From positions 294,142 to 358,141 of the forward strand of contig NZ_RXNU01000006.1 in assembly GCF_003966225.1 (NCBI RefSeq): a stretch of 64,000 nt of DNA, given 5' to 3'. The notes under the pieces are model-generated. The model did not search any database and was not told the origin of the DNA. It was given only the letters and a program-made list of their open reading frames with translations. Below are positions 56,576 to 64,000 of this stretch, piece by piece; within the stretch, counting starts at the first letter, position 1, and every line of letters starts with the position of its first letter. Source of the DNA: Shewanella canadensis. GTDB taxonomy: Bacteria; Pseudomonadota; Gammaproteobacteria; Enterobacterales; Shewanellaceae. The position numbers and the translations under genes are program-made.

Positions 56576-58224
56576 TGAAAAGACTTATATTAGCTTCACT
56601 GGTAGCAACAGCATTAACAGCATGTGGCGGTTCGGATAGTTCAGAACCAGAAACTCCGGTCGTTCCAGAACCAGAAGTGCCTGTTATCAGCTTTACGTGT
56701 ACTAACCCAGCACCGAAGGGCTTTGAAGCTAGCTGCGTTGCAGATGGGTTCGATGTTGTTGAGTTTAAAATCGATGATACTTATCAAGGGGTTGTTAAAG
56801 ACCCTCGGGTAGAAGGAAACACCTTTTACTTTACCCCAACTAAGGGGGAAAGGATTCAAGTTTGGGCTATGGAGACAAGTACCACAGGATATGTTGAGGT
56901 TGTATCTTTCTCTGGTGAAGATATAACAGAGCCTGACCAGGGAATAACATCTGGGAAGGTTATACTTAAAAGTTTGAATATAAATAAGTACAAAGCTATT
57001 GGGACAACAGCCGTTACTCGACAAAGAAGTGCTGGACACACTCCGACTATTTCTGTTGGTATCACTAACGATAATACAGTAGAGCCAGTTGAACCGGAAT
57101 ACGGAATACTACCTGTTGAAGGTGAAGAGCAGGATCTATCTCCTATCTGCACCGAGCCAGCGCCAATTAAGATCGAACGTATCAATGATATTGGCGGAGA
57201 CTGGAGCCTTGCGCTAGTAAACGTCCCTGACGTGCTCGAAGACTGTGAGGCTGTAAGATACGCTACAAGGTATTTTATTTCACACCCTGAACTTGGGGCA
57301 TTTGAATATCCCGATGGCTACTCGCCGGAGTATGCATATCAGGATAATAATAATGTTATTACTCCATACTTAGTTAAAGCCAAGGGTTCACGTAATGCCG
57401 GTGACAATCCGCTCGTCATTGCTTCCGGAAGGCAAGGAGTGGAAGTTAAGCTTGGTATGTATGAGCTTGTGCTTCCAAAGTCGGTGGAAGAGATCCCACA
57501 GCTTAAGACATTAGTGCCAAACTTCAGCCCTAACTTTTGGAGAGATGAAACTTGGGCGCTAAAGCATGAAGGCTACGTCTACTATGTTGCAGCAGGCAAT
57601 TTGGTCAATAAAGTCAATATCGAGACTGGGAAAATAGTTAATTCCTGGACATCAGAATATGTCGATACTCCTTTCGTGTTCAAGGGAAAAGTGTATATGG
57701 CAATCCTGGGAGATACACACGTTGAACTGCTTGAGGATGGGCAATTAGGGGAAAGGTTACCTATCCCAAACGACAGTCAATTCTCTAATGCTTACGCTGT
57801 ACAGTACGTGGTTGATGACAGATATATCATTGGGAATCGTTGTAATGTTTGGGATATGGATGCGTGGACAGCTGTTCAACCTCAGAACTCAGGCGGAAAT
57901 GGTGATATGGAGATTAAAGACGGAATTCTATTTTGCTCAGGGCTTAACTATCCAACAGGTATGGATGGTGACACATCACAGAGGTTTGGTGGCACATCAA
58001 TAAGGCTTGGTGAAGTGGTTGCTTTACAGCAGCAATTACATCCCGTTGTTGATGAGATTACCGAGTCTTTGAAGTTACAAGCTCCCTTTATTAATTATCA
58101 GTTCAGCAAGAACAGTGTTTATGAAAAAGACACGATTACGTTCAATTTGATTACTGGTGAAGAGCTCATTGAAACACATTACTACGAAGGCGACAAAGTT
58201 GTTGATTTTACACCTGTAAACTAG
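56575..58224 (+). CDS. Large lipoprotein, 549 aa, with a propeller-like C-terminal part
   Basis: Signal MKRLILASLVATALTAC, similar to the two genes before it. A Pro/Glu-rich linker (PETPVVPEPEVPVI) precedes a cysteine-containing domain and then a C-terminal region with repeated Trp/Tyr/Gly units (HEGYVYYVAAGNLVNKVNIE), which could be a beta-propeller. Start overlaps the preceding stop. No function assigned. Confidence 0.7.
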   Translation: MKRLILASLVATALTACGGSDSSEPETPVVPEPEVPVISFTCTNPAPKGFEASCVADGFDVVEFKIDDTYQGVVKDPRVEGNTFYFTPTKGERIQVWAMETSTTGYVEVVSFSGEDITEPDQGITSGKVILKSLNINKYKAIGTTAVTRQRSAGHTPTISVGITNDNTVEPVEPEYGILPVEGEEQDLSPICTEPAPIKIERINDIGGDWSLALVNVPDVLEDCEAVRYATRYFISHPELGAFEYPDGYSPEYAYQDNNNVITPYLVKAKGSRNAGDNPLVIASGRQGVEVKLGMYELVLPKSVEEIPQLKTLVPNFSPNFWRDETWALKHEGYVYYVAAGNLVNKVNIETGKIVNSWTSEYVDTPFVFKGKVYMAILGDTHVELLEDGQLGERLPIPNDSQFSNAYAVQYVVDDRYIIGNRCNVWDMDAWTAVQPQNSGGNGDMEIKDGILFCSGLNYPTGMDGDTSQRFGGTSIRLGEVVALQQQLHPVVDEITESLKLQAPFINYQFSKNSVYEKDTITFNLITGEELIETHYYEGDKVVDFTPVN

Positions 58225-58319
58225 CCATTTTAGATCTTTAAACTTATCTAGTTGCTTCCACTGGCGGCTTTTTAAAACTAGAGTCGTAACCGATAGGTAG
58301 ATTTTATTGAATTTTCGAT

Positions 58320-58550
58320 AGCTGTGGACATAGGAGCGTCAATGCCCCTATGGAGCGTTTCTTCAGAAGTTTAAAACCGAATGAGTACCATCATTAGGTA
58401 ACGGAACTTTTAGTGAAGCTATGTTTCCGTACTAACTCTACCGTTGGATATTAGAGCTAAGTCAGACCGCATCAAATAGTGGCTTGATACCAAATGAGTC
58501 AGAGCGAAGGTACTGGCTTGCGCGTAAACATGTGGTCAATAAAGGTTGAC
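58320..58550 (+). pseudogene. IS3-family transposase (OrfB) 3' remnant
   Basis: Reads NAPMERFFRSLK from 58341, then a one-base deletion, VPSLGNGTFSEA with a TGA in place of Trp just before it, another in-frame stop, and finally GLIPNESERRYWLA. These are the conserved end of IS3-family OrfB proteins. Frameshift and stops show decay. An inverted repeat GTGGTCAA-N6-TTGACCAC (58532-58553) ends the remnant. Confidence 0.85.
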
Positions 58551-58579
58551 CACTATAATTTATCGAAATAAAGGCAATA

Positions 58580-60037
58580 ATGAATAGCACATACAAAACA
58601 GTTCTGGCTTCTTTAATTACAATCGGGTTGATCGGTTGTGGTGGTTCAAGCTCAAGTGGCGACAATGGCAAAAACCTGTTTCTTTCTGGAAAAGTCATCG
58701 ATGGTTATATTGTAGGGGCAACAGTTTTCCTAGATCTCAATTTCAATGGTGTTCTTGAAGCGAACGAGCCAAGCGTTGTTACAGAAGGGAAAGGAGATTT
58801 CGATTTAGCCATCCCATCTAAATATACTGAGTGCTCAGAATATGTTCCTGTCGTAGTTGATGTTCCAGTAGGTGCGATAGATTTGGACTACCCTGATACA
58901 CCCATTGAAAACGCGTATCAAATGACCATCGCGCCTCAATTTACACGAAGTAATAACGAAGACCTGCTTAACCTTACCCCGTTAACTACGATTGTATGGC
59001 AAGCAATAGAGATTCAACTTAAGGAATACTCTGGTGAACTGTCATGTGAAAAAATATTAGCAGAGGAAGAGTTGCGCTCTGAAATTAAGAGTAATTTACA
59101 AGACCAAGAGCGTCGCGTGGCATACCGTTACAACATTACCGTTGATGAGTTGTATGGCGACTATGTAGAGTCGGGTGATACAGAGCTTCATGGATTTGCA
59201 CAGGCACTGGTAGTGCCACTGCAAAAATCTTATGCAGAAACTGTAGAGCTTCAAGAAGCGAATCCAGAAGCAGATTTTGCATACGTTGAATATTTTACGG
59301 ATCTCGAAGCGTCTTCATATGATGTTTGGTACAGAAGTACTTTTGTTCAAACCTCAAATGGTAATCTTGAGTCTAAAGATGAGTACTTGGATGGTGAGTG
59401 GAAAGTAACAGGGCTTCGTGAGCGATGGAAGAAAGAAAGCTTTAACACAGAAGAAGAGTTCTACCAGATTGACTACAAGTACTCGATTAATGAAGCAGGT
59501 CTAACGAGTTGTGCTGTTCGAGATGAATGGAATGTTCATGTTGAGGAGTCTGTTGGTATTGTCACGACATTCAATGTTAAGTCGGGGGGTGTGTCTGAAA
59601 ATATGGATTGGGATGCGTGTTACGCCGCTACCGCTGAGAACCTGACTGAATCGAATGCAACTTATGAATTAAACTATACGGATTTCGATTTGGAGTCAGA
59701 AGTACCTCTTAACTTTGGAACGTTTGCGTTCAGCTATGGGACTGGTGAGTACTCTCATTTAGTCGGACATGGTGATGAAATGACTACCTCTGAACTTGAT
59801 GCTCTCTATGCTACGTTTAATACTCGTGATTTGCGCGATACAGAGGATTACGGGTCTCGTTGGTGGTCTCGAATGCTGCAGCGCTTCGATGACTTTGATG
59901 ATGAAAACATAACTCAAATCATGCTATTCCATACTGCTGGCGGTTGGGCTAGAAATACTTACTTCAAAGATGGTACACACTTGAATGAGTGTGGGCTCAC
60001 CGAAGCAGATTTATCTGAAGATAATTGCTATGACTGA
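58580..60037 (+). CDS. Lipoprotein, 485 aa, with a calcium-loop-like N-terminal module
   Basis: Lipobox GLIGC at residue 20 of MNSTYKTVLASLITIGLIGC followed by GGS. The next module, KVIDGYIVGATVFLDLNFNG then EANEPS, is a beta-sandwich-like element with a D-N-N-G loop common in large surface lipoproteins of marine gammaproteobacteria. The rest is acidic with scattered cysteines. AAAGG precedes the ATG. Function unknown. Confidence 0.7.
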   Translation: MNSTYKTVLASLITIGLIGCGGSSSSGDNGKNLFLSGKVIDGYIVGATVFLDLNFNGVLEANEPSVVTEGKGDFDLAIPSKYTECSEYVPVVVDVPVGAIDLDYPDTPIENAYQMTIAPQFTRSNNEDLLNLTPLTTIVWQAIEIQLKEYSGELSCEKILAEEELRSEIKSNLQDQERRVAYRYNITVDELYGDYVESGDTELHGFAQALVVPLQKSYAETVELQEANPEADFAYVEYFTDLEASSYDVWYRSTFVQTSNGNLESKDEYLDGEWKVTGLRERWKKESFNTEEEFYQIDYKYSINEAGLTSCAVRDEWNVHVEESVGIVTTFNVKSGGVSENMDWDACYAATAENLTESNATYELNYTDFDLESEVPLNFGTFAFSYGTGEYSHLVGHGDEMTTSELDALYATFNTRDLRDTEDYGSRWWSRMLQRFDDFDDENITQIMLFHTAGGWARNTYFKDGTHLNECGLTEADLSEDNCYD

Positions 60038-60087
60038 GTTGTCTTTTTGGCTAAGAAAGCCAAGACATTAGATCCAAGGAGTAATCA

Positions 60088-60708
60088 ATGAGTATTAGGC
60101 CGGCACTAACATTAACTGTACTTGTCCTTTTCACATTATCGCCACAAGCCGTAGCAGAGACTAATTTGAGTCAAGAACTGCAAGATGCATTAGCAGGGGG
60201 CAAGGAGGAAAAGCAATATTCCCGTATCTCACACTTAACTGATCCAATGACAGATGAGCAGTCTTCTACTTTGCATCTCTACTCTAGTGAATACAGTGGT
60301 AGCAACGGCACGTTTATATACACGAATCCCATCGAGTCTGTGAGACTTACCTGCTATAGCAATTCGGCAACACTGACTATAGGGTACAGAGAAGATAGAG
60401 CACGGCCTGAGTGGAACGGAAGAGCCAACCGACTTGCTATTCGTATGGGCAAGTATGACGTTTGGGAGATGGTGGCAGAGGACGCTTATCGCCCGAATCA
60501 GTCTTACATGATCAGCAACTCAGAATTTAGCATGAGCATTTGGAATGGCAAAGCAATGGCAGCACAGATATATGACGAACAGAGAATGATACTAAAAATA
60601 GGAGGTATAGACGCTAAGAGTCGAATCATCAACATCGATAAGCCTATTCGCAAGCACGTTCTTGAACTGTACAACGTCTGTGACGCCAATGAAGAGTCGG
60701 GCTCATGA
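60088..60708 (+). CDS. Exported protein, 206 aa, VasI-like pattern
   Basis: AAGGAG before the ATG; signal peptide ending AVA near residue 24. The pattern LTDPMTDEQSSTLHLYSSE, a central LTCYSNSATLTIGY and a C-terminal cysteine loosely recalls VasI-like secreted proteins, with low confidence. Overlaps the next gene by 20 bp. Confidence 0.5.
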   Translation: MSIRPALTLTVLVLFTLSPQAVAETNLSQELQDALAGGKEEKQYSRISHLTDPMTDEQSSTLHLYSSEYSGSNGTFIYTNPIESVRLTCYSNSATLTIGYREDRARPEWNGRANRLAIRMGKYDVWEMVAEDAYRPNQSYMISNSEFSMSIWNGKAMAAQIYDEQRMILKIGGIDAKSRIINIDKPIRKHVLELYNVCDANEESGS

Positions 60709-61408
60709 TGACAACACAGAAGCTAGATTCAGCCAACGTGGAGCAAGGTTGATGTGGGTATTATTTTGCGGTGTAGTCGTGTTCTTTATCTTAACTGCGG
60801 TGGCTAAAAGTGGCGAAAAAAATGCCGAGCGGCGCTCAAAGCTGCCCCCTATCTTCAAAGAAGAGTCAGCTCCCGAACTTGAGCTAAGGGACACTGACTA
60901 CTGGGTACATTCTAAGTTGGATGGGTGGGCATATCTTGATCGGTCAATCCATAGGAACACCGCAGGCAATCACATCATCATGGTTTTGATTAGCTGTGAG
61001 ACTCGAAAGGTTATATGCCTACCTCCGTCTCAGTGGCGGTGCAGTGATTATCACCTTTACAGGTCGGCTCAAGCTTCGGAGATGGATGGCGTGTCCAAAT
61101 ATCTCCAACATGTTGGCTCATATCGGGTGGCTTCGGCTGCTGCTGATGAGGATCAGCTAAAGCTTTCTAAAGATCGCTATAAGGCGTCAAGCCTTAAAGA
61201 ACAGGAAAGGTGGGCTGCCAAACTAAAGGAAAAGAGGCAGGCAAAGGCAAAGTTAGATGCGGCAATGATTGCCAATGCCGTTGCGTCCAGCTACTCACGA
61301 AGCAGTGGAACGTGTCCACGATGTGATGGCTCAGGATACTTGTCAGTTTTCAGCCACGTAGAGAATGGATTGTGCTTCTTGTGTAGAGGAAGCGGCAGGG
61401 GCACTTGA
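60689..61408 (+). CDS. Membrane-anchored protein with DnaJ-type zinc knuckles
   Basis: Up to 239 residues from ATG 60689; ATG 60752 (GGAG upstream) is an alternative that begins right at the membrane helix MWVLFCGVVVFFILTAV. A charged helical stretch (residues about 165-195) precedes a C-terminal pair CPRCDGSG and CFLCRGSG, the CxxCxGxG repeat of DnaJ zinc domains. No J-domain is present. It overlaps the preceding gene. Confidence 0.65.
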   Translation: MKSRAHDDNTEARFSQRGARLMWVLFCGVVVFFILTAVAKSGEKNAERRSKLPPIFKEESAPELELRDTDYWVHSKLDGWAYLDRSIHRNTAGNHIIMVLISCETRKVICLPPSQWRCSDYHLYRSAQASEMDGVSKYLQHVGSYRVASAAADEDQLKLSKDRYKASSLKEQERWAAKLKEKRQAKAKLDAAMIANAVASSYSRSSGTCPRCDGSGYLSVFSHVENGLCFLCRGSGRGT

Positions 61409-61492
61409 TGCAAGTCCCGCATGTTACATAATTATGTTGTGCCTAGGGGCGTTCCCGAATCGCTGGGCACCTATATTTCAAGGTATTAAAAG

Positions 61493-61849
61493 ATGAAGAA
61501 GTTAGTAGCCATCGTAGGCTTACTATTATCAAGCGGAGCCATCGGAGACGAAAGGCGTGATGAGTTTCTAGCCATGAAACTCGAAGACCAAGCTATGTGC
61601 GCGGCCTACGCCAAGCATATAGGCAGTGAGAAGCATAATGAGTATTGGCTCGCAGTCATGGTCACTTCAGTAAAGAATAAAGGCACCGCAGAGGATGATA
61701 TTAGCGGAAAAGTGATCAACATGTTCGCCGCAAAGTATGGGCTCATTGAGGGCTTGAACAAAGGACGAGGCCTAAATTCAGAAGAGGCGCAGGCAGACAT
61801 GATTACCACTTACCGCAAGACTTGCCAGTATAACCTGGTGCGGAATTGA
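61493..61849 (+). CDS. Small exported protein, 118 aa
   Basis: Signal peptide MKKLVAIVGLLLSSGAIG, then an acidic to neutral helical mature part with two cysteines. No family recognised. Member of the one-strand run. Confidence 0.65.
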   Translation: MKKLVAIVGLLLSSGAIGDERRDEFLAMKLEDQAMCAAYAKHIGSEKHNEYWLAVMVTSVKNKGTAEDDISGKVINMFAAKYGLIEGLNKGRGLNSEEAQADMITTYRKTCQYNLVRN

Positions 61850-61957
61850 TTGATTGTTTATTGATCAATAAGTTGAAGTTATTCAATCTTTTGTGACATT
61901 GGCCTGATGGTTAACGCTTTCGCCTTAAAGCGCTAAGCAAACTGGCGGGGATAAATT

Positions 61958-62401
61958 ATGACATTCACTGAAAAAGTAGACCTCTTGTTAGAGCACTTAA
62001 ACGACATGCCGTTCCATAGAGATATGTTCAATAGTTTTGATACGCCTACCGGCTGCCAAGGCATCGTGGCCTATAAGCCTGAAGATGCAGATATAGGCAT
62101 TCGATATGATGGAGAGTACGACGGATCATCGCATGTGTTCAATTCTGTCGAGCTCGTTATTGGTAAAGACTTCTCAACTGTTCAGTCTGGTGATGTAGTT
62201 TGCTCTTCTGATTACTATACATATCTGTATGTCGAGAGGTTAATCAAGGGGACGCATGGAAGCTCAAGGTCTGAGAGCCGCTCATATCGCTGGTGCGTAG
62301 GTGATGATGAAACGGTTTGCACCTCAAGCGAGGCCGAGCCAGTAAGCGATGAATGGGGCGGATTAGAGTTTGATATCGATACCCCTGCAAATTACACATG
62401 A
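61958..62401 (+). CDS. Hypothetical cytosolic protein, 147 aa
   Basis: GGGG before the ATG; no signal peptide. Acidic, with cysteines in TGCQG, VVCSS and TVCTS. No family recognised. Confidence 0.6.
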   Translation: MTFTEKVDLLLEHLNDMPFHRDMFNSFDTPTGCQGIVAYKPEDADIGIRYDGEYDGSSHVFNSVELVIGKDFSTVQSGDVVCSSDYYTYLYVERLIKGTHGSSRSESRSYRWCVGDDETVCTSSEAEPVSDEWGGLEFDIDTPANYT

Positions 62402-62423
62402 ATACGGATAAATAGGTTCAGCT

Positions 62424-62810
62424 ATGAGAAAAACCGCTATAGCGCTTACTGCAGTTATTACGCTGTCAACATGCTCCTCTGCGGCGTTGGCGTCATCTCT
62501 GAGTCAGTGTCACATATACGGGGTTAATATCATGGTCATAGACAGTGACAGAGCTATCGTTGGTGATGGCTGGGACGAAATGGCATTGTGCAAAGTCACA
62601 TCAAGGGCTGATTCACGTACAACTATTGAGTGCGCTGGTGATAGCGCTCGCCACCTTCAGGCCCCGATACTTCGAGATAAGGAGCCATTATTAAGAGTAG
62701 AGATGGTAATTGAACAATATCAGAAAGGAGGCTTTTCTGAGCATCACCTGACAGTGGTTAAGTACACTGCCGCAGGGTTGTATAGTGCTGATTCTAAGGG
62801 TTGCGAGTAA
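62424..62810 (+). CDS. Small exported protein, 128 aa
   Basis: Signal peptide MRKTAIALTAVITLSTCSSA, with cleavage likely near ALA-SS; four cysteines in the mature part could form disulfides. Its TAA overlaps the following ATG. Confidence 0.65.
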   Translation: MRKTAIALTAVITLSTCSSAALASSLSQCHIYGVNIMVIDSDRAIVGDGWDEMALCKVTSRADSRTTIECAGDSARHLQAPILRDKEPLLRVEMVIEQYQKGGFSEHHLTVVKYTAAGLYSADSKGCE

Positions 62811-63295
62811 TGAGGATGGTAACTATAGCCCTTTCCGCAGTAATACTCGCCACTGGATGCGCTAGCAAGCCGCCAATGACATACGGAGCCGCCGAGTCAC
62901 TAGGAAAGCTAGCAGGGTTAACAGTCATTTGTGAGCGTGACAGGTTCATTAGCAAGAAGACATATCTTGAGTACGAAAAGCTAGCCGAGTGGGTGGTTGA
63001 CAGTTGGTCAGGGTTCAAAGAAAGAGAGGAGGTATTCAACCAAGTGGGGATTAGTATGGGGCAGTATCGCGCATCAGGTAAGGCTTGTAGGTATTTACAT
63101 TCTCAGATGGACAATATTATGACTGCTAAATGGAAGCGTGAGCAGGCGGACACGGACGCAAACATAGATGCCGCTTGGAAGATTCTAGATGTAACCCTGA
63201 AGGCGGCAAGCCTTGCTGCAGAGCTCGCCCCTGTCCATACGACCTGCAGTGAGTTCATGGGCAATGTTTCATGCACATCGAGTAAGGGGTATTAG
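62810..63295 (+). CDS. Lipoprotein, 161 aa
   Basis: ATG 62810 overlaps the stop before it. Lipobox LATGC in MRMVTIALSAVILATGCASK. Helical mature part. No family recognised. Confidence 0.7.
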   Translation: MRMVTIALSAVILATGCASKPPMTYGAAESLGKLAGLTVICERDRFISKKTYLEYEKLAEWVVDSWSGFKEREEVFNQVGISMGQYRASGKACRYLHSQMDNIMTAKWKREQADTDANIDAAWKILDVTLKAASLAAELAPVHTTCSEFMGNVSCTSSKGY

Positions 63296-63300
63296 AATAA

Positions 63301-63549
63301 ATGAAACTATTTACATGGCTAAAGGCTTTAAACGATCGAATCGAGTTAGCCGCAGATGAGTCGTTAGCTAAGACTGAGAGGTTAAAAGACACCTCAGATG
63401 AACGAATGAGGCAGTGGGAGGTAGAGCAGGCTGATAAGCAAAATGCCAGAATTCTAATACATGCAAAGTATATGGAAAAGAATAAGCTTACGCCAGAGGA
63501 GCAAAAGCGGGTAGACGATTGGAAGCTAGAAGGTGGCTTTAAGCAATGA
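63301..63549 (+). CDS. Hypothetical helical protein, 82 aa
   Basis: Highly charged and likely coiled coil (LAKTERLKDTSDERMRQWEV). It follows the lipoprotein after 5 bp and its stop overlaps a 50-codon frame. Confidence 0.6.
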   Translation: MKLFTWLKALNDRIELAADESLAKTERLKDTSDERMRQWEVEQADKQNARILIHAKYMEKNKLTPEEQKRVDDWKLEGGFKQ

Positions 63550-63698
63550 AACACAGCCGCTTTGTACTGGAAAACAAAGCAACGATTATGGTTAGGGTTT
63601 CAGAGTTATTCAGCTCAAGTACTTTAGATTCACAAAAAGTGAGGGACGGACAACTGTGTAGAGGTCTACGTATATTATTGGCCAGAGTTCATAGCTAG
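63546..63698 (+). CDS. Small basic protein, 50 aa
   Basis: ATG 63546 overlaps the preceding stop as ATGA. Product starts MKHSRFVLENKATIMVRV. Coupling supports it; no family recognised. Last gene before the right end of the island. Confidence 0.4.
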   Translation: MKHSRFVLENKATIMVRVSELFSSSTLDSQKVRDGQLCRGLRILLARVHS

Positions 63699-63710
63699 TG
63701 GAGTGCATTC

Positions 63711-63732
63711 AGTGGTACACTCGGTGGTACAT
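63711..63732. repeat. Right double repeat, candidate integrase arm site
   Basis: AGTGGTACACTCGGTGGTACAT, two base changes from the left copy (38449-38470), in the same orientation, 65 bp before the right 76-bp repeat. Confidence 0.6.
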
Positions 63733-63797
63733 TAACAACTTAATCTACTTTAGGTTATTTCTGAATTAGTTAGTAGTCGCTCACTCAGTGACTCAGG

Positions 63798-63873
63798 CGC
63801 AATGATAACTTGTGAACTCGGCCAGGCCTGGAAGGGAGCAACCGCAGCAAGTGACTCATGTGCCGGGGTGCGG
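63798..63873 (+). repeat. Island right attachment repeat (attR), 76 bp
   Basis: Exact copy of 38316-38391, but lacking the ffs promoter and outer stem. The match stops exactly where the IS256-type end begins, so 76 bp is a lower limit for the original repeat. Confidence 0.9.
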
Positions 63874-64000
63874 GAGCCTGTAAATAATTTTGTGTAACTA
63901 CCTTTCAATCAGTACCCTACATGGGTCAATGGAAGGTAGAACATGAACAAAAAAGAACTAGAAGCATTCGCTAAGGAAGCTGCAAAAGGCATTAAAACTG
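63874..64000 (+). mobile_element. IS256-family insertion sequence, left end
   Basis: The terminal sequence GAGCCTGTAAATAATTTTGT follows the attR repeat directly and resembles known IS256-family ends. At 63943 an ATG with GGAAGG starts MNKKELEAFAKEAAKGIKT, the N-terminus of a transposase of this family. The element runs off the window. Confidence 0.75.
63943..64000 (+). CDS. IS256-family transposase, N-terminal fragment
   Basis: Only the first 19 residues are in the window. The start LEAFAKEAAKGIKT matches the N-terminus I recall for IS256-family (Mutator-type) transposases. The remainder, including the DDE catalytic residues, cannot be seen. Confidence 0.7.
   Translation, partial: MNKKELEAFAKEAAKGIKT

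Larger units (their letters stand above)
38316..63873. mobile_element. Integrated genomic island at ffs, about 25.5 kb
   Basis: Bounded by exact 76-bp direct repeats, with a tyrosine integrase next to the left repeat and gene content unrelated to the flanking core (defence, primase, recombinase, group II intron, exported proteins of unknown function). No conjugation, capsid or packaging genes are recognised, so it would need help to move between cells. The right repeat is interrupted by an IS256-family element, so the true right end may lie beyond it. Confidence 0.88.

Noticed and set aside
61880..61950. Possible integron attC-like sequence (TTAACGC...GCTAAG)
   Set aside because: No integron integrase or R-box pair could be matched; similarity is too short.
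38316..63873. Island as a complete prophage or conjugative element
   Set aside because: No capsid, terminase, tail, relaxase or type IV secretion genes are recognisable.

Overview
The window looks like the chromosome of a marine Shewanella (Gammaproteobacteria). It begins with the end of an mtr metal-reduction locus (decaheme MtrD and an MtrB-family porin, here MtrE-like) divergent from feoAB. It continues with the gene order I recall downstream of mtrDEF in S. oneidensis: glnS, ppiB, cysS, folD, tRNAs, tig, clpP, clpX, lon, hupB, ppiD. No database was consulted, so species and orthology rest on recognised motifs and gene order.

Layout. 1-6.4 kb: extracellular electron transfer genes and ferrous iron uptake, sharing a divergent control region with a near-perfect CRP palindrome and Fur-like boxes, then glnS. 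6.4-22 kb: housekeeping genes (Yip1 protein, miaE, lpxH, ppiB, cysS, folD, a Pro-Arg-His tRNA operon, and the tig/clpP/clpX/lon/hupB/ppiD protein-quality block), punctuated by short tandem repeats and a 54-bp interspersed palindrome. 22-34.6 kb: a Mop-domain protein, fabV, sapABCDF, and the phage-shock locus pspF/pspABC with ycjX and ycjF. 34.7-38.4 kb: methionine gamma-lyase, an SLC13 transporter, a ComEA-like protein and ffs (4.5S SRP RNA).

38.3-63.9 kb is a genomic island inserted at ffs. It is bounded by an exact 76-bp direct repeat of ffs sequence, with a tyrosine integrase just inside the left end and matching GGTGGTACA double repeats just inside both ends. The island carries: (a) a two-gene defence module of a predicted DUF4297/Cap4-like nuclease and a HerA ATPase; (b) a GIY-YIG-like protein followed in frame by a decayed Abi-C domain; (c) a group II intron that has lost its reverse transcriptase; (d) a replication-type block with a TOPRIM-DUF927 primase/helicase, a methyltransferase-like protein without a visible catalytic motif, a serine recombinase and clustered GTAACC motifs; and (e) a one-strand run of about twelve small genes, mostly lipoproteins or exported proteins of unknown function. 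The right copy of the repeat ends exactly where an IS256-family element begins, and that element runs off the window.

How the parts work together. The left half is conserved core: respiration and iron supply, translation, proteostasis and envelope stress. The island shows integration and replication functions but no visible conjugation or capsid genes. Its best candidates for undescribed biology are the nuclease-HerA pair, the methyltransferase-like/primase block, and the exported-protein run.
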